A stretch of 64,000 nt of DNA from Hyphomicrobiaceae bacterium UBA7697. Lineage in GTDB: Bacteria; Pseudomonadota; Alphaproteobacteria; Rhizobiales; Methyloligellaceae. Below the pieces are notes generated by a model that did not search any database, was not told the DNA's origin, and saw only the letters and a list, made by a program, of their open reading frames with translations. Positions within the stretch are counted from its first letter, which is position 1. Every line of letters begins with the position of its first letter. This document shows, piece by piece, positions 34,972 to 44,033 of the stretch. A program made the translations under genes and the position numbers. Where the stretch lies: the NCBI GenBank assembly GCA_002482645.1, contig DLGJ01000006.1, forward strand, positions 67,754 through 131,753, read 5' to 3'.

Positions 34972-36057
34972 CTACGTTTTCGCGGAAATCCGCGTGATGT
35001 GGCCCATTTTCCGGCCCGCCCGGGCTTCCGCCTTCCCATAAAGATGGACGGCGGTGTGGGGTTCGGCCGCGAACGTGCGCCAGCCATGCGCGGCGTCGCC
35101 GATCAGATTGGTCATGACGGCGTCGCTGTGGCGGGCGACGTCCCCAAAGGGCCAGCCGCAAATGGCCCGGACGTGGTTCTCGAATTGACTGGCGAGGCAG
35201 GCATCGAGAGTCCAGTGTCCTGAATTGTGAACCCGCGGCGCGATCTCGTTCACCGCAAGCGACGGCTCGTCTCCGCCCGACTGGAACATCTCCACGCAAA
35301 GGACGCCGACATGGCCCAAGGCCTCGGCGATCGTCCCGGCAATTCTCTGGGCCTCGGCCTCGATCGCGCGCGGAACGGCGGCCGGCACGGTGCTCGTATC
35401 CAGGATGCCGCCCTTATGGACGTTCTCGACCGCGTCGTAGAAGCGAAGGGCGCCGTCGCGCCCGCGCACGGCGATAACGGAAATTTCGCGCTCGAAAGTG
35501 ACCATGCCTTCGAGGATCGCGGGCGCTTCGCCGATGGACTCCCACGCACTCTCGGCTTCGCAGAGCGTGCGGATCGTTGCTTGGCCCTTGCCGTCGTAGC
35601 CGAAGCGGCGCGTCTTGAGCAGGGCGGGGGGCGGCACGCGCAGAATGGCGTCCTTGAGACCGGCGAGAGAACCCACGGCCAAATAGGGGGCGACGGCGAT
35701 GCCGAGGCCGCTGACGAAGTCCTTTTCGGTCAGCCGGTCTTGCGCCACCTCGAACGATTTCACCGGCGGGAAGACGTCCGCCGCGCCGGCCGCCGCTTCC
35801 AGCGCCGCCGCGGGCACGTTCTCGAATTCGCAGGTGACCACGTCCACCTGTCCGGCGAAGCGGGCTATCGCGTCTTGGTCCTCATAGGCGCCGACGGTGC
35901 ACGCCGCCGCGACGTCGAAGGCCGGCGCATCCGGAGTGTCGTTATAGATGTGCGTCTTAAGACCGAGCCGGCTCGCGGCCACGGACAACATACGCCCAAG
36001 CTGTCCGCCGCCCAGAATGCCGATGGTGCTGCCTGGGGGCAGCGGCTCGTCAGTCAT
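34972..36057 (-). CDS. purK: N5-carboxyaminoimidazole ribonucleotide synthase
   Basis: ATP-dependent step of purine synthesis: AIR + bicarbonate to N5-CAIR. The 361-residue protein is an ATP-grasp enzyme with '[20 protein letters not shown]' at the N-terminus, '[19 protein letters not shown]', '[14 protein letters not shown]', '[10 protein letters not shown]' and '[19 protein letters not shown]', all family motifs. ATG 36057 overlaps the end of purE by 8 bases, so translation is coupled. The in-frame extension to 36198 lies within purE and is rejected. Confidence 0.95.
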   Translation of the reverse strand: MTDEPLPPGSTIGILGGGQLGRMLSVAASRLGLKTHIYNDTPDAPAFDVAAACTVGAYEDQDAIARFAGQVDVVTCEFENVPAAALEAAAGAADVFPPVKSFEVAQDRLTEKDFVSGLGIAVAPYLAVGSLAGLKDAILRVPPPALLKTRRFGYDGKGQATIRTLCEAESAWESIGEAPAILEGMVTFEREISVIAVRGRDGALRFYDAVENVHKGGILDTSTVPAAVPRAIEAEAQRIAGTIAEALGHVGVLCVEMFQSGGDEPSLAVNEIAPRVHNSGHWTLDACLASQFENHVRAICGWPFGDVARHSDAVMTNLIGDAAHGWRTFAAEPHTAVHLYGKAEARAGRKMGHITRISAKT

Positions 36058-36559
36058 GGTCCTCGACCGTTTCGGGGACGGAGGCCGTTTGACCGGCGCG
36101 CCACTCGGCCAAGCGATGGGCCAGGCTCGCATCCGAGAGCGCCAGGATTCCGGCCGCGAGAAGTCCGGCATTGGTCGCTCCGGCCTTGCCGATGGCAAGC
36201 GTGCCCACGGGGACGCCGCCCGGCATCTGGGCGATGGAGAGGAGGCTGTCGAGGCCTTGCAAGGATTTGCTCTCGACCGGCACGCCGAGGACCGGCAGTT
36301 CGGTCATGGACGCCGCCATGCCCGGCAGATGCGCCGCGCCGCCGGCACCGGCGATGATGACCTTGAGTCCGCGGCCGCGCGCGCCCGAGGCGTAGTCGTA
36401 GAGCCGCTGCGGGGTGCGGTGCGCCGAGACGACCTTCGTCTCGTAGGGCACCTTCAGCGCGTCCAGGACTTTCGCAGCGGCTTTTAGGGTGGGCCAGTCC
36501 GACCGGCTTCCCATGATGATGCCGACGGTGGGGGGCGCCTCGCTCATGCTTTCGCTCAT
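36050..36559 (-). CDS. purE: N5-carboxyaminoimidazole ribonucleotide mutase
   Basis: Converts N5-CAIR, the PurK product, to CAIR. The 169-residue protein has '[17 protein letters not shown]', '[18 protein letters not shown]', '[18 protein letters not shown]' and '[20 protein letters not shown]', with the active-site Ser/Asp and His conserved. Candidate starts are ATG 36559 and ATG 36547; neither has a clear SD, and the shorter form also leaves the fold intact. It is upstream of purK in one operon. Confidence 0.95.
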   Translation of the reverse strand: MSESMSEAPPTVGIIMGSRSDWPTLKAAAKVLDALKVPYETKVVSAHRTPQRLYDYASGARGRGLKVIIAGAGGAAHLPGMAASMTELPVLGVPVESKSLQGLDSLLSIAQMPGGVPVGTLAIGKAGATNAGLLAAGILALSDASLAHRLAEWRAGQTASVPETVEDHD

Positions 36560-36776
36560 CAAAAAAACCGCCCGGAGGCGGATTGCGGAAAGCGCGCGAT
36601 TATAGGCGGGCGCATGGGGTTGGCAAGGCGGGTTTCAGGCGATTTGTTACTGCCTCAAGTCGCGGCAGCGTAAAGATGCAAGCCAGGCTCCGCGAAACCG
36701 GCCATAGTGGATTTCCAGCTCACGAAGGCGACCCGTCCCCACCCACAAGCCAGTGCCAGCGCCCGAGGTCATTGCG

Positions 36777-37199
36777 ATGTCCAACAATCAGACCACGCCG
36801 AATAACAATTCGCTGATGCAGCTCTTCCTGATCGGGGCGGCGTTGCTCCTCATCCCGATCGCTCTGAACTACGGGCTCGTGCCCGCCAAGACCTTGCCGA
36901 TGTTCCTCGACATGGAGGTTTCGGCCACCGACCAGATTCACATCTTCCGGGGCGTGATGTGCCTCTATCTCGGGGTCGCGCTGTTCTGGGCCGTCTCGGC
37001 GTTCAAGCCCGAATGGCAGCGCGTCGCGGTCGTGACGGCCATCGGATTCGCCTGGTCCATCGCGCTCGGGCGCGTCATCAGCCTCGTCGCCGACGGGCGT
37101 CCAAGCCTGCTTCTGCTCGTCTATCTCGGAATCGAAATCGCCGCGGGGCTGCTCGGCCTGGCCGTGCTGTTCGCGGCGGACCGGAAGCTCAAGCGATAA
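36777..37199 (+). CDS. DUF4345-type membrane protein
   Basis: A 140-residue protein with four TM segments ('LMQLFLIGAALLLIPIALNY', 'FRGVMCLYLGVALFWAVSAF', 'VAVVTAIGFAWSIALGRVIS', 'LLLVYLGIEIAAGLLGLAVL'). The short Arg-containing loop 'GRVISLVADGRPS' is typical of DUF4345. GAGG lies 8 bases before ATG 36777. The last 11 bases overlap the end of the convergent DUF465 gene. No function known. Confidence 0.7.
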   Translation: MSNNQTTPNNNSLMQLFLIGAALLLIPIALNYGLVPAKTLPMFLDMEVSATDQIHIFRGVMCLYLGVALFWAVSAFKPEWQRVAVVTAIGFAWSIALGRVISLVADGRPSLLLLVYLGIEIAAGLLGLAVLFAADRKLKR

Positions 37200-37395
37200 T
37201 ATCCGGGAGCAGTTCGTCCTCGATCCGGAAGATCTCGTCTCTCAGAAAGAGCTTCTTCTTTTTAAGGCGCTTGAGCTGCAATGCGTCCGCGCGACCCGAT
37301 TGTTCCAGCGCGTTGATCGCGCTGTCGAGGTCGCGGTGCTCCTGTTTGAGCCTACCCAGTACAGCCCGAAGCTCGCGGATCTCCTCGCTGTCCAT
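37189..37395 (-). CDS. DUF465 (YdcH-like) small protein
   Basis: A 68-residue helical protein: 'LRAVLGRLKQEHRDLDSAIN' and 'LQLKRLKKKKLFLRDEIFRI', the DUF465 pattern of a charged helical hairpin. GAGGAGC precedes ATG 37395. A second DUF465 gene starts 197 bases away on the other strand. The proteins are small, abundant and of unknown function. Confidence 0.85.
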   Translation of the reverse strand: MDSEEIRELRAVLGRLKQEHRDLDSAINALEQSGRADALQLKRLKKKKLFLRDEIFRIEDELLPDIIA

Positions 37396-37591
37396 CGGGC
37401 GCTCCTCTACCGTCTGGGTCGGGAGTATCTTGCCGAAACCAGAGCGGCGCAAGTGCATGTCCACAGTTGCATGTCCACAGCATGGAAGGCGGCGGAGCCG
37501 CAGTCGCGCGCGGTGGAAACAGACGTGAATGGACAAGGGTGGATGTGTTTGACAGAATGGTGACATCGACAACCGACTGTGGAGGTCCGGT

Positions 37592-37768
37592 ATGGCGTTA
37601 GACGCGCATCTCTCTGAACTGGCTGAGAAACATCGCGCTTTGGATCGCAAGATCGATGAGGAACAAGGAAGGCCGACGGCGGACGCTTTCCGAATCGCCG
37701 AACTGAAGCGCAGGAAGTTGCGTCTAAAGGATGAAATGGAGCGGCTGAAACACTGCGAGCCGCATTAG
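37592..37768 (+). CDS. DUF465 (YdcH-like) small protein, second copy
   Basis: A 58-codon gene too short for a 60-residue cut-off. It starts 'MALDAHLSELAEKHRALDRK' and ends 'RLKDEMERLKH' plus five residues, the DUF465 pattern. GGAGG stands 6 bases before ATG 37592. The two DUF465 genes are divergent and share the 196-base gap between them. Alphaproteobacteria frequently carry such pairs. Confidence 0.85.
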   Translation: MALDAHLSELAEKHRALDRKIDEEQGRPTADAFRIAELKRRKLRLKDEMERLKHCEPH

Positions 37769-38093
37769 ACTTGTAAGGCCGGGTCTCCGGTTCGAGGCCC
37801 CGCCGGGAGAATTGGCGTTTTTCTACGCCGGACCTTTGCGAGACTTTCGCGGGCTGGCGGCAAGAAAGGTTTTGTGGCCGCGACAGAGAAGCAGGGCGCT
37901 TCTCCGCGGCCTTTTTGTTGCGCAGGCCGTTCCGGCCTCGGGCGGGGTTTCGCGCGTTGCCCGAACCGGATTTGGCGCTGGCGGACATACGGCGTGCAGG
38001 CGGCGCGCTGCTTTGACCCTTGACGTAGGTCCGTGCCGCCGTTCCAATTCGCGCCCAACACGGCAGGGTCGAAACAAGGCACAAGGCGGAGCG
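37769..38093. other. Intergenic region with a long terminator
   Basis: No gene is supported. It holds a strong terminator (annotated separately) and, just after the DUF465 stop, a stretch with GGTTCGA and a matching GTCTCC/GGGAGA pair that looks like a decayed tRNA 3' end but does not fold as one. The rest is the upstream region of the cytochrome c gene. Confidence 0.4.
37876..37916 (+). terminator. Terminator downstream of the second DUF465 gene
   Basis: GGCCGCG (37876-37882) pairs with CGCGGCC (37905-37911); inside it AGAAGC pairs with GCTTCT; TTTTT follows at 37912-37916. The stem is long and the T tract clear. Confidence 0.8.
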
Positions 38094-38510
38094 ATGCGGA
38101 CAGGTCCAAACGGTTTTCCCGGACTCTCGATACTGGGACTTGTGATGCTGGGATTCGGGTTCTGCGCGTTGGCATCCGCGCCGGCTCCGGCCGCGGAGAA
38201 GGACCTCACTCAGAAGGGCGAGGTGATCGTTCGCGAACATTGCGGCCGGTGCCACGCGGTCGGCCTCACCGGCAGCAGCCCCAACGAAGAGGCTCCGCCC
38301 TTCCGGACCCTGTCCAGCAAATACCCGATCGACAGCCTCGCGGAGTCCCTGGCCGAAGGCATCATGTCCGGACATCCGGACATGCCCGTCTTCGTCTTCA
38401 CGCCGCACGACGTGGATGCGATCATCCGCTACATGCAGTCGATCCAGGAAGAGCCGGGTGCCGGGCCGGACGAGCCTGAAGCCGGCGGCCCCGCCGAACA
38501 GCAGGGCTGA
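38094..38510 (+). CDS. Class I cytochrome c
   Basis: A 138-residue exported monohaem cytochrome. It has a signal peptide (about residues 11-34), a haem-binding motif CGRCH at 50-54, and a probable axial Met in 'GIMSGHPDMPVF'. A low-complexity Glu/Pro/Gly tail ends the protein. The SD GGCGGAG stands just before ATG 38094. Small class I cytochromes of this type pass electrons among periplasmic partners. The partner is not in the neighbourhood. It converges on the SpoIIAA-like gene. Confidence 0.87.
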   Translation: MRTGPNGFPGLSILGLVMLGFGFCALASAPAPAAEKDLTQKGEVIVREHCGRCHAVGLTGSSPNEEAPPFRTLSSKYPIDSLAESLAEGIMSGHPDMPVFVFTPHDVDAIIRYMQSIQEEPGAGPDEPEAGGPAEQQG

Positions 38511-38533
38511 GCGCGGTGGGGCGGGAACCGCCG

Positions 38534-38911
38534 TTAGACGTCCGCGGCGCCTTCCGGCCACATCAGCCAGTCGCGCGCCTCGGCGATTTGGTCGGGTTGG
38601 AAATGCTCGACTTCGCAGGCGATGAACGGCGAGACGAAGCTGGACCATAGATTGTGGATATACGGCTCGCTGACGATAGCGATGCGGCTGAAGTCCTTGA
38701 GATGGCGCAGGCTGAATTTGAGGTCGTGCCAGAGGGCGGCGGCGTCCATCCCCTCGAAATCGGATATCCGCTCCAGGACGCGAACTTGACCGTGGCGGGC
38801 GATGAACGCTTCCAGCTTCTGCGCGAGACGGTCGAACTCCTCGGTCGAGACCTTTCCGCTGACGTGAATCTCGACCGCCTGGGCATTGTCGTGTTCGGTA
38901 TAGGACAACAT
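38534..38911 (-). CDS. SpoIIAA-like (STAS/SEC14-type) protein
   Basis: A 125-residue soluble protein of the SpoIIAA-like family (PF11964 type): 'NAQAVEIHVSGKVSTEEFDR', 'VRVLERISDFEGMDAAALWH', 'FSRIAIVSEPYIHNLW' and 'EVEHFQPDQIAEARDWL'. These proteins have a STAS-like fold and are often membrane-associated. No phospho-acceptor Ser in the usual anti-sigma antagonist position is evident. Start ATG 38911 is taken; the frame continues upstream without support. Confidence 0.8.
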   Translation of the reverse strand: MLSYTEHDNAQAVEIHVSGKVSTEEFDRLAQKLEAFIARHGQVRVLERISDFEGMDAAALWHDLKFSLRHLKDFSRIAIVSEPYIHNLWSSFVSPFIACEVEHFQPDQIAEARDWLMWPEGAADV

Positions 38912-39146
38912 CGAAGAGCCACATCTCCCGCTTGGAACCAGCGATTTATCGCCGTGGAACGGCCGCCCGTGCCGTGAGTTCCGAACCTTGGGATCATAGC
39001 TTCTGGAACGGCCGGTCCTGTAGCGAAATCCCGCCCAATTCGGCACCGAAAAGAGCCTGTGGCAGCGCGACGCTTCACAGAAATTTAGGGTTAACCAAGG
39101 CAGAATACTGTCTTAAGACACGCTATTGCCGCCTTTTCTCAGCCTA

Positions 39147-40526
39147 ATGCGGGTGAAGAGGGGAGTTACGACGATTAAGAAGCTGATCTTTTACTCCGCG
39201 AGCCTGATCCTCGTCGCGCTGGGCGCGGTTTGGATGGTTTTATTCCAGGAACCGATGGCCGAAACGGTCACCAAGGCCCCGCCGCCGAAGCGGATGCTCG
39301 CCTATGAGGACGCGATTGCCCATCGGGACGGCGCGGAGGCCGACGGGCCGTCGGCGCCGGAGCGGAAACCGTCGAAGAACGCGGGCGCCAAGACGGCGGG
39401 CGACGGCTCCAAGGCCGGCGGATCGGCCGCCGCGAAGAAATCGGGCGCGCCCTCGTCGATCGACGATGTTCTTGCGGACGATCAGCAAGGGAACGCACCG
39501 CAACCGCAGGACGTCGCCGCCTTGCCGCAAGCAGGGGGGCAGCCGGGATCCGGCGGTCCGGCGCAACAGACTCTCCCTTGGCTCAACCAGCAGTCACAAG
39601 GCGGCGTCCCGCCCCAGGCGGGTGGGCAAGGCGGACCCAATGGCGGTTCGGACAGCTTCTTCGATGCGCCGCAGCCCAATGCCTATGGTCAGCAGCAGCC
39701 CTATGGCCAACAGGCCCCTTATGGCCAACAGCCCCCTTACGGCCAGCAACAGCCTTACGACCAGACCGCGTCGAACGATCCGGCCGCGGGCGCCTATGGG
39801 GACGATCAGGGCGGCTATCCGGATTACCCGGACCATGCGCCCCCGGACCACGCGCCCTATGGCCAGGCCCCGCAATATGGCGGACAGAACCCTTACCCGC
39901 CGGGTCAGGCCAGCCCACAAGCGGGCCAGCAGCCCTATCCGGGCGAAGCGCCTTATCCTCAAGGACAGCCCTATTCGCAGGGACAAGAGGTCTATCCTCC
40001 GGGCCAGGCCGGCCCGCAAGGTCAGCAACCTTACGGCCAGCAGCAAGCTTACGGCCAGCAGCAACCCTATGGGCAGCCCCGATCCTATGGACAACAGCAG
40101 CCTTATGACCAGCAACAGCCTTACGGCCAGGATTCCTATGGTCAGCAGCAGGCTTACGGTCAGCAGCCTGGCGGCCAAGCGCCGTATGGGCAGCCGCAAG
40201 AGGAATGGGTCCAGGTCGTAGCGTCGGGGTCCGGCATGCGTCTGACGGCTTCCGAGGACTCGCCTGTCCTGTTCGCCTTTCCCTACGGGCGTAACCTGAA
40301 GGTCGTCTCGCGCAACGGCGATTGGGTCGAAGTGGCCGATCCCAACAGCAGCGCCAAGGGCTGGATGCAGGCCTATGCGCTGGGACCGTCGTCCGGGCCC
40401 AATCAATACGGGCAAGCGGGCGGAGGCGGCTATTACGAGGAACAGCCGGTGCAGGAGCGCCGCAGGCCGTTCGGTCAAGGCGGCTTCGCCGACATGATCA
40501 ACCGCGCCTTGGGCGGCGGCAACTAA
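39147..40526 (+). CDS. Membrane-anchored SH3 protein with PYGQQ-rich low-complexity tract
   Basis: A 459-residue protein with one N-terminal TM helix ('[20 protein letters not shown]'). A charged linker follows, then a very long Gln/Pro/Tyr/Gly-rich tract (about residues 180-350) built from repeats such as QQPYGQ and YGQQQ. A bacterial SH3-like domain is at about 352-415 ('[20 protein letters not shown]', '[20 protein letters not shown]'), and a short tail ends the protein. Bacterial SH3 domains bind peptidoglycan or envelope partners. The tract resembles prion-like disordered regions. ATG 39147 is chosen, although the best SD (AGGGGAG, 39158-39164) lies downstream of it and before an in-frame ATT at 39174. 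It converges on the cupin gene, 1 base apart. Confidence 0.75.
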   Translation: MRVKRGVTTIKKLIFYSASLILVALGAVWMVLFQEPMAETVTKAPPPKRMLAYEDAIAHRDGAEADGPSAPERKPSKNAGAKTAGDGSKAGGSAAAKKSGAPSSIDDVLADDQQGNAPQPQDVAALPQAGGQPGSGGPAQQTLPWLNQQSQGGVPPQAGGQGGPNGGSDSFFDAPQPNAYGQQQPYGQQAPYGQQPPYGQQQPYDQTASNDPAAGAYGDDQGGYPDYPDHAPPDHAPYGQAPQYGGQNPYPPGQASPQAGQQPYPGEAPYPQGQPYSQGQEVYPPGQAGPQGQQPYGQQQAYGQQQPYGQPRSYGQQQPYDQQQPYGQDSYGQQQAYGQQPGGQAPYGQPQEEWVQVVASGSGMRLTASEDSPVLFAFPYGRNLKVVSRNGDWVEVADPNSSAKGWMQAYALGPSSGPNQYGQAGGGGYYEEQPVQERRRPFGQGGFADMINRALGGGN

Positions 40527-40527
40527 G

Positions 40528-41091
40528 TCAGACCTGGCGTTTCACGCCGAAACGTTTCACGCCGAGAGAGATCGTCAGCAGCCTGCACGGCGCGCCGTGC
40601 GGATTGCGCCAGGCGTGGCGCTGTCCATTCAGTACCACGCTGTCGCCGGTCCGCATCGCAACCTCCGCGGCCCCGTCGAGGACCAGCGCGCACGCCCCTT
40701 CCGTCACGTAGATCAGGTCGATCGTGTCGGTCCGATGCATGCCCGGGCGGCGCGGGTCTATGGTCCGGATCAGGCCGGGGAGGCGGGCTTCCGTTTCCTT
40801 CAGCGCCTGCTTCATATCCGCCGGAGACGGCGCGTCCTCGTTCCGTGGGGGCAATTCGATCAGCTCGAAGCGGAAACCGCCGTCCGGCGGAAACCAGCCG
40901 TGGAACGCGGGTTCGGCTCCGTCATTGGGGACAGGCGGCATCTTATCCGCGCCCCAGAGGCTGTAGAACTTCGCGCCCGGCATCAGCGGCGTTTCGATCG
41001 GCGGCACGTCCGTATCGCCCACGACGACAGGCTCGCCGGCCGCGCTTTCGCCGACCGTCACGCGGCGGATTGACGTTTGCGTCTCGCTCAT
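40528..41091 (-). CDS. Cupin-domain protein
   Basis: A 187-residue protein with a C-terminal cupin fold: 'HRTDTIDLIYVTEGACALVL', 'RTGDSVVLNGQRHAWRNPHG' and 'CRLLTISLGVKR'. The His and Glu that would bind a metal are partly present ('MHRTDTIDLIYV', 'NGQRHAWRN'). The N-terminal part contains 'MPGAKFYSLWGADKMPPVPN', seen in cupins of unknown substrate. ATG 41091 overlaps the tfoX-N stop by 4 bases, so the two genes form an operon. Confidence 0.8.
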   Translation of the reverse strand: MSETQTSIRRVTVGESAAGEPVVVGDTDVPPIETPLMPGAKFYSLWGADKMPPVPNDGAEPAFHGWFPPDGGFRFELIELPPRNEDAPSPADMKQALKETEARLPGLIRTIDPRRPGMHRTDTIDLIYVTEGACALVLDGAAEVAMRTGDSVVLNGQRHAWRNPHGAPCRLLTISLGVKRFGVKRQV

Positions 41092-41483
41092 GCGGATGGT
41101 GTCCTTTTGCCGGGCGTTTTGGATTTCGCGGTTCTCGCTTTCGTTGGCGCTCGTTTGGCCGCGCAAGCGATGCGATGCGCCTCGCGGGCCCATTCGGCGA
41201 GTTCGCCGGGGTCCTCGAGGAGGCGCGGCGGCGCTTCCCAATAGGACATGGCGACGGACTTGCCGCCCTTGGCCGTGTAGGCGAAGGGTCTCATCCCTTC
41301 TTCCTCGAAGGCCGCTTTCGTCGTCTCGTCCGCTTTCAGGTAGAACGTATCCGCGGCGATGAGCCCGAACATCACATCGCCCGCATAGACGCCCGCTCCG
41401 CCGAACATATTACGAATGCGGACAGGGCCGAACGCGCCGAGCTGGTCCTTGATGAAATCCTTGAAGCCTTCGGAAGCGGTCAT
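41088..41483 (-). CDS. TfoX N-terminal domain protein
   Basis: A 131-residue protein with the TfoX-N fold: 'VRIRNMFGGAGVYAGDVMFG', 'DTFYLKADETTKAAFEEEGM' and 'PFAYTAKGGKSVAMSYWEAP'. The basic, Lys/Arg/Thr-rich tail (about 108-131) is a likely nucleic-acid or membrane contact. In Haemophilus TfoX (Sxy) activates competence genes, but stand-alone N-domain proteins like this are found far from competence loci and their role is unknown. It overlaps the cupin gene by 4 bases. Confidence 0.85.
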   Translation of the reverse strand: MTASEGFKDFIKDQLGAFGPVRIRNMFGGAGVYAGDVMFGLIAADTFYLKADETTKAAFEEEGMRPFAYTAKGGKSVAMSYWEAPPRLLEDPGELAEWAREAHRIACAAKRAPTKARTAKSKTPGKRTPSA

Positions 41484-41495
41484 CCGAACGGCGTG

Positions 41496-43424
41496 CTAGG
41501 CGGCCGGTGCGTTCTCGCCCGGGGCCTCGCCCTGATTGGCCGCGTCCGGCGCGGTGAAAGTCTTTTTCGACTTCAGGGTCAGTTTCGGCTGACCATTGCC
41601 GTTGCTCTTCGCGGCGCCGTTGGCCCTGCCGTTGCTGGCGCCATTGGCCTGAACGCTGGTCTTGTTCGCGACCCGCAATTCACGCTCCACGGCAACCCGG
41701 GCGGCCTCGTTCTGATTGTAGAGGCCCATATGCTCGGAATCTTCCTCCTCGACCGCCGTCAGCGCCTGGTCCATGTAGTCCTTGGCGAGGGGGTCCGCCT
41801 CGATCTTCTTGACGATGCGTTTCAGCTCCCACCAGCTCTTGCCGAGCAGGGTCGCCTTGCGTGCGACCTCTGCCGCGTATTTCGCATAGAAGGTCACCGG
41901 ATTCTCGATCGAAAGTCCGGAGCGGCGGTCCTTGCGATGCTTGATGCGGAAGATGCCCCATTGCAACGGGTGCAGGCCTTCGACCGGCACGGCGTTCTTG
42001 AACCAGAACAGCACGGGCATCAGGGAGCGGATATTGACCCCGCTGGCATAGGCGCGGCGCAGAACCGTCTCCAAATGGTCGGGGGTGTAGAAGATTTTCC
42101 AGGCCGATTGATAGGCCCCTTGCCATTCTTCCTTGGACATCTTCTCGTGTGCGGTGACCACGTGCTCCAGCTCGTACTTGTTCATGTCCGGGTCCATCCA
42201 GATGCCCTTGGCGGACAGCACCTGGTGGTCCTCGGAGCCGGGTAGAGGCGTCAGGATGAAGAACTCCAGCATGTCGAGCGGAAGCTCCTGCTTGATGATC
42301 TCCAGATCCTGCTTGATCGATTCCGGCGTGTCGTTCGGGAAGCCGAGAATGTAGCCCGCGAAGGTCATGATGCCGACGCGCTTCCATTCGAGCAGCATCT
42401 TCCGGTACTCGGTGATCTTGTTCTGGCGCTTCTTGGCGGCCAAAAGATTCGCCGGATTGATGTTCTCGAGACCGAGGAACACGCGGGTCACGCCGGCGCG
42501 CTTCGACTTCTCGATGAAGTTCGGAATCTTATGGCACAGCGTGTCGACCTGAATCATGAAGCGGACGTCCAATCCGTCCACTTCGCGCAGCTTGATGATG
42601 CGATCGTAGATCGCTTCCCAATCCTTATTCCGCGCGAAATTGTCGTCGGTGATGAAGAAGCGGTTCACGCCTTGCGCGTAGTTGTCGCGCAGGATCTTCT
42701 CGACGGAGTCGGGCGTGCGAAAACGCGACTTGCGGCCCTGCACGTTGATGATGGTGCAGAAGGAACACTGGAAGGGGCACCCCCGGCCCGCATCGAAGCT
42801 GGTGACGTTGCCGACCGTGCGGTCGACGAAGTCGCGGGGCAGGAACGGCGGCGCAGGCACATCGGCGATGCACGGCAGTTCCTCGGTCATATGATTGTAG
42901 ATCGGCTGCAGCTTCCGCGCGGCGGCATCGCGGATCACCGTGTCCATGTGCTCCTCGGCTTCGCCGGCGAAGATGGACACGCCGAGTTTCTGCGCCTCCT
43001 TGATGTCGTCGGGAAGTTCGGGAAGCATCGCCAGGCAGCCGGAGACGTGGAATCCGCCGATCATGACCTGAATGCCGGCGCCCAGAAAGCGCCGGGCGAT
43101 ATCCGTAGCGCGCGGAAATTCGTTCGACTGTACGCCGACGACACCGACGAGACCCTCTCCGCCATTGTCTTCGATGCGGCGGATCAATTCGTCGAACTTG
43201 ACCCTGGTATTGGTCTCGTCGATCGCGATGACGTCGATGGGAAGGTCGGGCCCCAGCACGCCACGGTTGGCGGCATCCCTGGCCAGGCTGTAGACGGCGG
43301 CGAGCGAATTGGAAGGCATGGTGGAGCGCAGCCACTGCACCACATAGCCGTCCTTGTCGTAGTGGGACGGTTTGATCAGGATGAATTGGAATCGCCGGCC
43401 GGTCGTCCGTGTTCGCTCTGTCAT
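41496..43424 (-). CDS. Radical SAM protein with B12-binding-like N-terminus
   Basis: A 642-residue radical SAM enzyme. The N-terminal part has a B12-binding-like alpha/beta fold ('VQSNEFPRATDIARRFLGA', 'GIQVMIGGFHVSGCLAML') but lacks a clear DxHxxG motif. The Fe-S cluster motif CxxxCxxC is at Cys 216, 220 and 223 ('GCPFQCSFC'), followed by 'FFITDDNFARNKDWEA', 'VFLGLENINPANL' and 'FAGYILGFPNDTPESIKQDL'. A C-terminal extension of about 200 residues ends in an Asn/Gly/Lys-rich tail. It is similar in layout to methyltransferases and to HpnJ/HpnP-type enzymes, but I cannot name the substrate. It ends 12 bases before the tfoX-N gene and could share its transcript. Confidence 0.88.
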   Translation of the reverse strand: MTERTRTTGRRFQFILIKPSHYDKDGYVVQWLRSTMPSNSLAAVYSLARDAANRGVLGPDLPIDVIAIDETNTRVKFDELIRRIEDNGGEGLVGVVGVQSNEFPRATDIARRFLGAGIQVMIGGFHVSGCLAMLPELPDDIKEAQKLGVSIFAGEAEEHMDTVIRDAAARKLQPIYNHMTEELPCIADVPAPPFLPRDFVDRTVGNVTSFDAGRGCPFQCSFCTIINVQGRKSRFRTPDSVEKILRDNYAQGVNRFFITDDNFARNKDWEAIYDRIIKLREVDGLDVRFMIQVDTLCHKIPNFIEKSKRAGVTRVFLGLENINPANLLAAKKRQNKITEYRKMLLEWKRVGIMTFAGYILGFPNDTPESIKQDLEIIKQELPLDMLEFFILTPLPGSEDHQVLSAKGIWMDPDMNKYELEHVVTAHEKMSKEEWQGAYQSAWKIFYTPDHLETVLRRAYASGVNIRSLMPVLFWFKNAVPVEGLHPLQWGIFRIKHRKDRRSGLSIENPVTFYAKYAAEVARKATLLGKSWWELKRIVKKIEADPLAKDYMDQALTAVEEEDSEHMGLYNQNEAARVAVERELRVANKTSVQANGASNGRANGAAKSNGNGQPKLTLKSKKTFTAPDAANQGEAPGENAPAA

Positions 43425-43634
43425 CCCTCAATCCCGTGAAGCAGCGTCCCCGTACCCCAGGGAACTCAGGCTAGCAGGCTGCTTTTTGACAATCGCGCCA
43501 TGGCCTTTGGACGCGTTTATCCCCCAATTCCGCCCGAAATTTGGCCGACCGGGCGGTCGCACGCCTCGCAATCGTCGTGCGGCACGAAAAAGTTAAGGTC
43601 ACTCAAACATAAATTGGCACGGCGGTCCAACGGA

Positions 43635-44033
43635 TTAGCCTAAAACGGGGTCCGAAGGCCGATTCTGCGCTGAATTGTCCGGGCCTTTTTCTTCGAGTTT
43701 GCTGAAATCGGCGATATCCCGCGCCAGGAAGTAGTTCAGCATGGTCCGGACGACCGCGATCACCGCCAGCTTCCAAATATCGTCCCAGGTGGGCGCGACG
43801 GCCGTGCGGACGATGTCGGCGGCGAGGGCGAATTCGAGCGCGAGCAGGATCCAGGTGGCGAATTTCAGCCAGATGGCCCGGCCGCGAATGCCGTCCGCGT
43901 CGCCGGCGAAAATGGCGGCGGCGACACCCCCAATCGCTTGTATCGCGCCGAACGCGACCACGATGACGGCACCGAACTCGATTCCGATGGCCGTATAGTT
44001 CGCGATCGTGTCGAATGTCTCTTCGAGCGGAAT
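43635..44033 (-). CDS. DUF1622 membrane protein, probable ATT start
   Basis: DUF1622-type protein of about 132 residues with three TM segments ('GVIVVAFGAIQAIGGVAAAI'-like, 'IWLKFATWILLALEFALAAD', 'LAVIAVVRTMLNYFLARDIA'). The longest reading from an ATG/GTG/TTG codon begins only at GTG 43961. The sequence upstream in the same frame ('EETFDTIANYTAIGIEFGA') looks like the true N-terminus of the family, and a strong SD (GGGAGGG, 44041-44047) stands 7 bases before an ATT codon at 44033. No standard start codon exists between the stop and 43961, so I use ATT. A sequencing error or a short form from 43961 are the alternatives. Confidence 0.6.
   Translation of the reverse strand: MPLEETFDTIANYTAIGIEFGAVIVVAFGAIQAIGGVAAAIFAGDADGIRGRAIWLKFATWILLALEFALAADIVRTAVAPTWDDIWKLAVIAVVRTMLNYFLARDIADFSKLEEKGPDNSAQNRPSDPVLG

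Noticed and set aside
37745..37812. tRNA-like stretch with TTGTAA and GGTTCGA after the second DUF465 gene
   Set aside because: The T-arm pairs for only two bases, the anticodon stem does not pair, and the 5' part would lie inside the DUF465 coding region. At most a decayed fragment.
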